From RI-106 sp964496875 (lineage in GTDB: Bacteria > Cyanobacteriota > Vampirovibrionia > Obscuribacterales > Obscuribacteraceae), in contig CAZCBH010000003.1 in NCBI GenBank assembly GCA_964496875.1, forward strand, positions 62,001-126,000: 64,000 nucleotides of DNA, written 5' to 3'. The notes under the pieces are model-generated. The model made no database searches. It worked only from the letters and a program-made list of their open reading frames with translations, and was not told where the DNA came from. Each line of letters opens with the position of its first letter. Within the stretch, counting starts at the first letter, position 1. Shown here one piece after another: positions 26,213-32,908 of this stretch. The position numbers and the translations under genes were made by a program.

Positions 26213-27352
26213 CTAGCGGTCGACATCCGGAAGGATAACATCGACGGAACCGAAAATAGCCATGATATCTGCAATAGGCGATCCGACCAGAAGCTCAGAT
26301 AGAACGGAGAGATTGCAGAAAGAAGGATTTCTCCAGCGGAAGCGAATCGCTTTGTCTTTGCCGTCGGAGATCACATAACATCCCAGAATGCCCCGGGGAG
26401 ATTCTACCGAAGCAAAGCCCTCGCCGGCTTTGACCCGAAGACCGGCGTTCTGTTTTTTGCCTGAGATTTCGCCTTCGGTGGGCAACATGTCGAGGCACTG
26501 TTTGATGATTTTGTTGGACTCACGCATTTCGCGAATACGAAGAATATAACGATCCCAGGTATCGCCGCCTTCCGGCTTGTCAAGCCAATGAACATCGAAT
26601 TCAAGCTTCGGATATACAGAATATGGCTTGGTCTTTCTCAAATCCATATCTGTGCCGGAAGCCCTTATGGAGGGTCCGGTGACACCATATTGCTTGGCAA
26701 GAGAAAGAGGCAGAATGCCAATCTCTTTGGTCCGCTTCAAGAAGATCGGGTTTTCGGTAACGATCGCTTCGTATTCATCCACCCGATCTTCGAACTCATC
26801 GGTGAAAGCCTTCAGCCTTTTGAGCCATCCATCATTAGGAGCTCTCTGTACTCCTCCGATCCTTATATAGTTGAACATCATCCTCTGACCGGCGATCTCT
26901 TCAAAGAGATCGAGAAGCTTTTCTCTTTCCCGGAAAGGATAGAAGGGAAAACCGAACATGGCGCCAAGGTCGATTAGATAAGTCCCCAGCCAGAGCAGGT
27001 GAGAAGATATTCGGTTCATCTCCGAGACCATCACCCGCAGATACTCGGCTCTTTCAGGCACCTCGCATTCGTCCAGGACTTCGCAAGAACGAGCCATTGC
27101 CCAGGAGGTGAACATACCCGAGAGATAGTCGACCCTGTCGATAAGGGCTTGATACTGAAACCAGGTGCGGTTCTGACCCTGCCACTCCTGGGCACGGTGC
27201 AAGTGTCCGATTACCGGCTCGGCATGCTTGACGAATTCACCATCGAGGGTGAGCAGCATTCGGAGAACCCCGTGGGTAGCCGGGTGCTGCGGACCCATGT
27301 TGATGATCATCTCATCGGTTTTTAACTCTGTGGATTTGATCTCTGTGGACAT
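26213..27352 (-). CDS. nuoD: NADH-quinone oxidoreductase subunit D
   Basis: 379 residues from ATG 27352; the frame also has TTG 27358. The 49-kDa subunit lines the quinone pocket. Motifs: NMGPQHPATHGVLRMLLTLDGE at the N-terminus with the His and a downstream Tyr region (YQALIDRVDYLSGM), and the canonical C-terminus IMAIFGSVDVILPDVDR. It is separate from nuoC (20 bases apart), as in cyanobacterial ndhH and unlike the fused nuoCD of enterics. Confidence 0.95.
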   Translation of the reverse strand: MSTEIKSTELKTDEMIINMGPQHPATHGVLRMLLTLDGEFVKHAEPVIGHLHRAQEWQGQNRTWFQYQALIDRVDYLSGMFTSWAMARSCEVLDECEVPERAEYLRVMVSEMNRISSHLLWLGTYLIDLGAMFGFPFYPFREREKLLDLFEEIAGQRMMFNYIRIGGVQRAPNDGWLKRLKAFTDEFEDRVDEYEAIVTENPIFLKRTKEIGILPLSLAKQYGVTGPSIRASGTDMDLRKTKPYSVYPKLEFDVHWLDKPEGGDTWDRYILRIREMRESNKIIKQCLDMLPTEGEISGKKQNAGLRVKAGEGFASVESPRGILGCYVISDGKDKAIRFRWRNPSFCNLSVLSELLVGSPIADIMAIFGSVDVILPDVDR

Positions 27353-27372
27353 AATCAAAGGACCTTACTGCT

Positions 27373-27930
27373 TTACCGGAAGGAATGAGGGTTTTTGTCG
27401 TTGAGAGCGTCAACTATCTGCACATAATCATGACGCAGCGGATGACCGTCCCAATCCCAGGGATTCAAGATCCGGCGGGGATAAGGATGACCGAGATACT
27501 TGATCCCGACTAAATCGTATGTCTCTCTTTCGTGCCAGTTGGCGGCAGGCCACATATTGGTGATTGAAGGCACCGCCGGTAGAGAATCTTCTTCGACCTC
27601 ATCGGCTTTGATTCTTACTTTGATGACCAGCTCGTTCAAATTATCGTAGGACCAGAGGTGATATACAGAATCGAAAGTTCCGCCGCTCTGACGGGAGTCC
27701 ACTCCGGACACGGTAATGAGAAGGTCCAGCTTGGTCTCTTCGCTGCTTCGCAGAATCTTCAAAGACGATTGAAGATCTTTAGCATCCAGACTGATCACTT
27801 CGATACCACCGGCAGCGTCGGGAAGCTTCTCGGAAGCTATGCCGTGCTCTTTCAGAAATTGACCGAAGCGCCCTAGCTCAGGCGGTGCTTCGACAATCTT
27901 TTCGGTACTCTTCTCTTTCTCTTCTGCCAT
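27373..27930 (-). CDS. nuoC: NADH-quinone oxidoreductase subunit C
   Basis: 185 residues. The 30-kDa subunit of the peripheral arm; no cofactor. The C-terminal signature is clear: ANWHERETYDLVGIKYLGHPYPRRILNPWDWDG (starting about residue 129), ending in LRHDY. The N-terminal 35 residues are charged (EEKEKSTEKIVE) and more variable, as usual in the family. It lies 18 bases after nuoB on the same strand. Confidence 0.94.
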   Translation of the reverse strand: MAEEKEKSTEKIVEAPPELGRFGQFLKEHGIASEKLPDAAGGIEVISLDAKDLQSSLKILRSSEETKLDLLITVSGVDSRQSGGTFDSVYHLWSYDNLNELVIKVRIKADEVEEDSLPAVPSITNMWPAANWHERETYDLVGIKYLGHPYPRRILNPWDWDGHPLRHDYVQIVDALNDKNPHSFR

Positions 27931-27948
27931 TTGCTTCTAATTCCTCTA

Positions 27949-28647
27949 TCAGTTGCCGCCCTCGGTGGGAGCCGGGCTGCTTTCGATTACGGACTGGAGA
28001 TTTTCCATTTTAACTTCATCGATCAAATCTTCCATAGGAAGTCCCGTGTCGTAGTCGACAAAACGAACGGCACGCTGGGGATAGGCTCTGGCAGCACGCT
28101 TGGCGCAGGTCTCGGTACGGATTTTCTCTTGCAATTTGATCAGGGCATCGAGAATCGCTTCCGGACGAGGAGGACATCCAGGCAGGTAGACATCGACAGG
28201 AATGATCCGGTCAACACCCTGCACCACTGAATATGAATCGTTGAACATACCGCCGGTGACGGTGCATGCGCCCATGGCGATTACATACTTGGGCTCGGGA
28301 AGCTGTTCATAGAGCGTGATCAAAGCCGGAGCCATTTTTCTGGTGATTGTACCGGCGGTGAGAATAAGGTCAGCCTGTCTCGGGGTGGCACGAAAAACCT
28401 CGGAACCGAAACGAGATATATCGTACTTCGACATACCGACGCTCATCATTTCGATGGCGCAGCACGATGTACCGAAAGTGAGAGGCCATACGGCTCTCGA
28501 CCTTGCCCAGTTTGCCACCGGACTGATGAAGGTGGAGAGGAATTCGGTAAATGCGCTGACCGAGGTGAGTGTAACCGTATCCTTCAGCTCTTCCGGCACG
28601 GGAAGAGATAGCTGTGAGGTGGATAGGCTTCTGGGTTCTTCAGGCAT
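27949..28647 (-). CDS. nuoB: NADH-quinone oxidoreductase subunit B
   Basis: 232 residues, within the range for longer NuoB/NdhK forms. It binds cluster N2, the last iron-sulfur centre before quinone. The four ligands are visible: tandem Cys in TFGTSCCAIEM, Cys in MGACTVTGGMF and Cys in LPGCPPRPEAI. An N-terminal extension of about 40 residues precedes the catalytic core. A 20-residue acidic tail ends the protein. It is 6 bases from the nuoA stop, so translation is probably coupled. Confidence 0.95.
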   Translation of the reverse strand: MPEEPRSLSTSQLSLPVPEELKDTVTLTSVSAFTEFLSTFISPVANWARSRAVWPLTFGTSCCAIEMMSVGMSKYDISRFGSEVFRATPRQADLILTAGTITRKMAPALITLYEQLPEPKYVIAMGACTVTGGMFNDSYSVVQGVDRIIPVDVYLPGCPPRPEAILDALIKLQEKIRTETCAKRAARAYPQRAVRFVDYDTGLPMEDLIDEVKMENLQSVIESSPAPTEGGN

Positions 28648-28653
28648 TGAGCT

Positions 28654-29052
28654 TTACTCCCATTCTAAAGCGCCTTTCTTCCAGGCATATGCCAGGCCGA
28701 AAGTAAGGATGATCAGAAACACGAGAATCTCCAGTGGTCCCAGAAGCAGCGCTTCCTGACCGAAGATGTTTTTCAGATTGTCAGTGGCCAGCGCCCACGG
28801 AATGATGAAAATCACCTCTATATCGAAGAGGATGAAGAGGAGCGCATATAAATAGTATCGAACATCGAATTGCACTATGGCTTCCTGAAGAGGCTTCATT
28901 CCGCACTCATAAGGCTGGTTCTTAATCGGGTTCGGAGTGTGGTATCCGAGAACGTTCTGAAGTCCCCAGGCCAGCCCGATCATTCCCAAGGCAGGCAGGG
29001 CAAAGCCGACGATTACGAAGATAAAGATTTGACTTACTTGAAGTTCATACAT
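28654..29052 (-). CDS. nuoA: NADH-quinone oxidoreductase subunit A
   Basis: 132 residues with three helices. The conserved loop YECGMKPLQEAIVQFDVRYYLYALLFILFDIEVIFI is present (starting about residue 49), with the Cys that reports the active/deactive state in other complexes. ATG 29052 (MYELQVS) gives the usual length; GTG 29079 would add nine residues. Neither has a strong ribosome site. First gene of the A-B-C-D-H-I-J-K operon, so the promoter should lie in 29053-29552. Confidence 0.93.
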   Translation of the reverse strand: MYELQVSQIFIFVIVGFALPALGMIGLAWGLQNVLGYHTPNPIKNQPYECGMKPLQEAIVQFDVRYYLYALLFILFDIEVIFIIPWALATDNLKNIFGQEALLLGPLEILVFLIILTFGLAYAWKKGALEWE

Positions 29053-29079
29053 AAATGATGCACCACTTTCGACTGGCAC

Positions 29080-29552
29080 TACTAAGTTTGGGTCGCCCCG
29101 CTTTTCAAGAGAATTTCTCTGAAATCAGAGTTGTGCTAAGGATAGCAGGAGATAGATGATAACTCCCAGTCCGAAATTATAGCGGCGTAATGATGATCCG
29201 GCCCCTCTACATTTCATCAAAGCTGGCATCCTGACCGCCATTCATGCTCGATTACCAGCCAGAGAGCACAGCTTGTCAACCAGGCAAAGCCGGAGCTAAA
29301 ATAGAGGAAATCCACTGCTGGAGCCACCTATACCGGATTCAGCATATTACCGAAATTTAGCTTTTAATCCTTGCTCAGCTATTCATACTTTTTATCCAAA
29401 ATTGTCATGAAACAATGGTTAACAATAAGCCCGGAAGGGACGATATTACTGTATCTTGACGATTGGAAACAGGTTATAAAGTGGAGCGGATCGAGTTGAA
29501 GAGCGGTGTATCTTTCAGAAATGTAGCGACTTGCATGGTACCGGGCGAAGAA
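29080..29552. promoter_or_regulatory. Divergent spacer between nuoA and rnc
   Basis: About 470 non-coding bases. On the minus strand a perfect TATAAT hexamer lies at 29181-29176, 124 bases before the nuoA start, but 17 bases upstream of it I see no good -35 hexamer. A perfect 13-base palindrome AGAGAATTTCTCT sits at 29108-29120, between that TATAAT and nuoA, and could be an operator. I recognise no RNA gene or other coding sequence. Confidence 0.35.
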
Positions 29553-30260
29553 ATGTCAGAGGCGGCACTCACCCCTAGAAGGATGAAAGAGCTGGACGAA
29601 CTCTGTTCCAGACTCGGCCTCAATTGCGGAAGAATGAGCCTGGTCAATGAAGCTCTCACCCACAGCTCCCATGCCGTGGAGAATACCGGTCTCAAAGATT
29701 ACGAGAAACTGGAGTTCTTCGGCGACGCAGTGCTCAAATTCGTCGTCAGCGAATATCTTCTCGATAGATTCCCGACCTATATGGAAGGGCAACTGACAGA
29801 AATCCGAGCCGTTCTTGTAAGCGACAAAGTCCTGGCTGAGATAGCCCGGGAGATCAACCTGGATAAGTACATACTGCTGGGCAGGCAGGTGCAGATGCGC
29901 CCTTCTATAATGGCCGACTGCCTCGAAGCGCTTATTGGCGCAGCTTACCAGGATCTTGGTCTATTTCCGGTTCAAAACCTCATCGTTCGTCTTTTCGGCA
30001 GTCATGCCACCGAAATTGATAGAGACGGAACCTACGAGAATCACAAGGCGATTTTGCAAGAATACACCCAGGGACGCGCCCAGGGACTGCCGATCTACAC
30101 AGTCTTGAACTCCGAAGGACCTGCTCACGAGCCCACTTTCACCATTGCGGTGAGCATCGCCGGTGACGCCATTGCCACCGGAACCGGTTCCTCCAAAAAG
30201 CAGGCCGAACAAGAAGCAGCTCGCCTTGCCTTCGAAAAGCTCAAAGAGCAGGAATTCTAG
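29553..30260 (+). CDS. rnc: Ribonuclease III
   Basis: 235 residues from ATG 29553, close to the usual 220-240; the frame opens at TTG 29463, which would add 30 residues without a family match. It cuts double-stranded RNA in rRNA processing. The catalytic signature KLEFFGDAVLKFVVSEYL and the second acidic site ADCLEALIGAAYQD supply the metal-binding Glu/Asp residues. The C-terminal dsRNA-binding domain has AILQEYTQGRAQGLPIYTV and ends SSKKQAEQEAARLAFEKL. It is followed by a strong hairpin terminator. Confidence 0.93.
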   Translation: MSEAALTPRRMKELDELCSRLGLNCGRMSLVNEALTHSSHAVENTGLKDYEKLEFFGDAVLKFVVSEYLLDRFPTYMEGQLTEIRAVLVSDKVLAEIAREINLDKYILLGRQVQMRPSIMADCLEALIGAAYQDLGLFPVQNLIVRLFGSHATEIDRDGTYENHKAILQEYTQGRAQGLPIYTVLNSEGPAHEPTFTIAVSIAGDAIATGTGSSKKQAEQEAARLAFEKLKEQEF

Positions 30261-30300
30261 TTCTGACTAAGACATAAGTCTAAGACTAATACAATAAAGT

Positions 30301-30328
30301 AAAAGAGCCCCCGAGGGGGCTCTTTCGC
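30301..30328. terminator. Rho-independent terminator, probably bidirectional
   Basis: Perfect stem AAAGAGCCCCC / GGGGGCTCTTT with a 2-base loop, T-rich on the plus side and A-rich before it, lying between the convergent rnc (+) and the secreted coiled-coil gene (-). It serves rnc and plausibly the minus-strand gene as well. Confidence 0.9.
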
Positions 30329-30354
30329 TGTGCGTTAATCGTGATAAAAACGAG

Positions 30355-31005
30355 TTAGGGCACTATGGGCGGTTGCTCTAGTCCGGGGGAGTTCGCCACC
30401 AGACCAGTGCCCATATCATTACCGGTCGACAACTTCTGGCTGGGCGCATAAGAAGAGTGCGGGACAGAAGGTACACTGGACTCTTGTGCCGGTTTCTCAT
30501 AACCGGGAGCGTTGAAGTCAACTTGCTGAATTCTGGTATTGGAAAGATCGACTGGAGCGACAGGAGTTGCGGCGGGAGCCTCCGGCGCCACTTCCGGTGT
30601 CACCGCCTCTTCGCCGCCGGCAGGCTTCTTGAGGAAGCGAGAAGCCAGAGAGCGTTGCTTGCTCTCTTCTATTTGAGTGTTGGTAATCGCGGGCAATCCG
30701 GAAGATTCGGACAACTTGAAAGCTTCATGTTGAAGGTTTCTAGCTTCGTGGTTAGCCTGAGCCGCTTTGTGCTCGGCTTCCGCTGCTTTCAACCGAGCTT
30801 TGGAGGCGATCACTTGTTTCTTGGCGATCTCCAATCTCACTTTAGCGGTCTCGAGCCTGTCCTTAGCAGCATGGACTTGCGAAGCCACATCGGACTCGGT
30901 GGTTGACGATTCAACATTGAGCGTGTTAGCCAGACAGACCGACTGGAGAGAAAGAGGTAGAGCTACCGAGAGCCCTATCAATAGTGCTTTTTTCATAGAA
31001 TTCAT
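30355..31005 (-). CDS. Secreted coiled-coil protein
   Basis: 216 residues. Signal peptide (KKALLIGLSVALPLSLQSVCLA) with cleavage near LANT; the Cys at the end is not in a convincing lipobox. Residues about 40-95 form an Ala/Lys/Glu helix with heptad-like spacing (AKDRLETAKVRLEIAKKQV), reminiscent of Lpp-type or OMF-type coiled coils. The rest is Pro/Ser/Val-rich and probably extended. It may link the outer membrane to peptidoglycan, but no binding motif is visible. Monocistronic, convergent with rnc and divergent from the S1 gene. Confidence 0.6.
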   Translation of the reverse strand: MNSMKKALLIGLSVALPLSLQSVCLANTLNVESSTTESDVASQVHAAKDRLETAKVRLEIAKKQVIASKARLKAAEAEHKAAQANHEARNLQHEAFKLSESSGLPAITNTQIEESKQRSLASRFLKKPAGGEEAVTPEVAPEAPAATPVAPVDLSNTRIQQVDFNAPGYEKPAQESSVPSVPHSSYAPSQKLSTGNDMGTGLVANSPGLEQPPIVP

Positions 31006-31266
31006 GCCTTTGCCTCGAGAGAATTGAGTTTTTGGGATTGATATTCGGATAATTCCGTAGGGTGGCTCGCAAATTGAGCAGTCTTAATATCAGGCGATAT
31101 TCTTGAATTATAGGCAACTGGACCTATCTACTACACTTTATGAGAAACCTTGCAGGGCGCCACTATACAAGGTGTCGAATAGAGCTATCGACAAGATGCC
31201 GAATGCGATACCACCACATATAAAGCCCCGCAAAATACCATTAACTTCGAGAGAAAGGGCGAACAA

Positions 31267-31307
31267 GAACGATTGCATTCGCATATGCTTTGCATCTGCG
31301 AACGATT
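31267..31307. repeat. Hairpin flanked by 8-bp direct repeats
   Basis: The stem TTCGCA-T-ATGC / GCAT-C-TGCGAA with a TTT loop spans 31278-31302 (one mismatch). Identical GAACGATT octamers lie at 31267-31274 and 31300-31307. This could be a regulatory element or the footprint of a small palindromic repeat, though no second copy was seen in the window. Confidence 0.35.
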
Positions 31308-31495
31308 TCCATATGCTTACCCGGCTCCCAGGCTCGAGGTTTTATTAACTGTAAATAAGCTCCTCTTCAAATTTGAACAAACAAAAAGTTCGTTTTACAG
31401 GGGGCAAATTTCCCCGAATAGCTTATTACAGAATGGTTTTCAATTAATTCGACCAGGTCAAAGTAAAAGAAAGAGTAAAACCTTTCGGACAACAC

Positions 31496-31525
31496 TTGAA
31501 GTGCAGTAGATGCATACACTATATT
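31496..31525 (+). promoter_or_regulatory. Candidate sigma-70 promoter of the S1 gene
   Basis: TTGAAG and TATATT with an 18-base spacer, each differing from consensus at two or one positions. It lies 163 bases before the S1 start codon and points at it. Confidence 0.45.
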
Positions 31526-31688
31526 GTGCTTTCGGCCAGCTGTATCTGGACCTTCATATACATTGCGCATACCGGTTGAACCATGAACACAGGCTTCGAC
31601 CAATGCAAGAGATATAGATGGAGGGGCAGCAAACCGATTGTATCGTTGTCCAGAAAATCCGACCGAATACGAGGTAATCAAAATCCAG

Positions 31689-32831
31689 ATGTCCCTAGTA
31701 GCACAGGTCGAAGGAGAAACTAACCCCGTGTCAGAGCAACAGGTAGAGCAGAACCCCTTGAGAGAAGAATTCGAGAAACTTCTGGAAGAGACCCTTCAAA
31801 TAAGGTATCAACAGGGAGACATAGTCAAGGGCGGCGTGGTTCGCATCGAACGCGATGGTGTGCTCGTAGATGTCGGAGCCAAGTCCGAAGGTTTTGTTCC
31901 TTATAAAGAGATTTCCAACATGCCCGTCGACCATGTCGACGAAGTTGTCAAAATCGGCGAAGAATACGAGTTTTACATCCTGCGGGAAGAGAATGAAAAC
32001 GGTCAGCTGACCCTCTCCCTGAAAAGAGTCGCCCAGGCCAGAGGTTGGGTCAAACTCGAAGAGCAGAAGAAAGACGACGAGACCATCCGCGCCAAAATCT
32101 CCAATGTGGTCAAAGGTGGCGTCGTGGTCGATGTCTACGGCCTCAGAGGTTTCGTACCGGCCAGCCAGCTGAGAGTAAAAGGAACCACCGCCGAAGAATT
32201 GATCGGTATGGAAATTCCGATGAAGATCCTGGAGACGGATACCAAGAGAAACAAGCTCATCCTCTCCCAGAGATTGGCTGTTCAAGAAGAGAAAGCAGCC
32301 CAGAGAGAGAAAATCCTCAACACCCTGCAAGCCGGTCAGATTGTATCTGGCGAAGTGGTTCGTATCGCAGATTTCGGTGCATTCATCGACCTCGGCGGAC
32401 TCGACGGACTGCTTCCGATTTCCGAAATTTCCTGGGAGCGAGTCTCCCATCCTTCCGATGTCCTCAAAGTCGGCCAGATAGTAACCACCAAGGTTCTGAA
32501 AGTCGACCAGGAGAAAGGTCATATCAGCTTGAGCCTCAAGCAGATGCAGCCTGATCCCTGGCAGGAGATCGAAGACAAGTTCGAAGAGGGTCGGGTTATC
32601 TCCGGTACCGTGAGAAAAATCCAGTCCTTCGGCGCCTTCGTTCAAATCTATCCGGGAGTGGACGCCCTGCTCCCCACGGTAGAGATGTCCGAGCAACAGA
32701 ACATCAAACCCGAAGAAGTGGTCCAGGTCGGTCAGGAGATCAAAGCGCTTATCAAGAAATTCGCCCCCAAAGAGCACAAGATAAGCCTCTCCCTCAAGGG
32801 AATGGACGTTACCGACCTGCTCGGCAGCTAG
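31689..32831 (+). CDS. rpsA: Ribosomal protein S1 (four S1 domains)
   Basis: 380 residues from ATG 31689 (the frame opens at 31638 with a poor start). S1 binds mRNA and brings it to the 30S subunit. Four OB-fold S1 motifs run at about 42-110, 128-190, 217-284 and 302-370; the third (GEVVRIADFGAFIDLGGLDGLLPISEISW) is the best match to consensus. Compared with enteric S1 (six domains) it is short, and cyanobacterial S1 usually has three. An acidic N-terminus (EQQVEQNPLREEFEKLLEE) may dock on S2. Followed by a hairpin terminator. Confidence 0.9.
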   Translation: MSLVAQVEGETNPVSEQQVEQNPLREEFEKLLEETLQIRYQQGDIVKGGVVRIERDGVLVDVGAKSEGFVPYKEISNMPVDHVDEVVKIGEEYEFYILREENENGQLTLSLKRVAQARGWVKLEEQKKDDETIRAKISNVVKGGVVVDVYGLRGFVPASQLRVKGTTAEELIGMEIPMKILETDTKRNKLILSQRLAVQEEKAAQREKILNTLQAGQIVSGEVVRIADFGAFIDLGGLDGLLPISEISWERVSHPSDVLKVGQIVTTKVLKVDQEKGHISLSLKQMQPDPWQEIEDKFEEGRVISGTVRKIQSFGAFVQIYPGVDALLPTVEMSEQQNIKPEEVVQVGQEIKALIKKFAPKEHKISLSLKGMDVTDLLGS

Positions 32832-32859
32832 GTAATTCTCCAGAGTAGATAACAAATTC

Positions 32860-32896
32860 AAGACCCGGTCATTTTCTGATGTACCGGGTCTTTTAC
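32860..32896 (+). terminator. Rho-independent terminator of the S1 gene
   Basis: Perfect 10-bp stem AAGACCCGGT / ACCGGGTCTT with a 13-base loop, followed by TTTT. It lies between the S1 stop and the convergent GAF/HD gene. Confidence 0.85.
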
Positions 32897-32908
32897 TGCA
32901 TGACTTTC

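Larger units (their letters stand above)
31006..31688. promoter_or_regulatory. Long intergenic region upstream of the S1 gene
   Basis: About 680 bases without a credible gene. A plausible sigma-70 promoter for S1 is TTGAAG (31496-31501), 18-base spacer, TATATT (31520-31525), giving a leader of roughly 160 bases. Long leaders are common for S1 genes, which often regulate their own translation. A hairpin bracketed by direct repeats lies at 31267-31307 (separate entry). No tRNA or known structured RNA was recognised. Confidence 0.45.

Noticed and set aside
31103..31509. Small frames in the S1 upstream region (31103-31348, 31273-31509)
   Set aside because: No ribosome sites, no conserved features, AT-rich leader sequence.
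31731..32861. 376-codon minus-strand frame opposite the S1 gene
   Set aside because: The plus-strand reading has four clear S1 domains; the reverse has no family match and includes the terminator.
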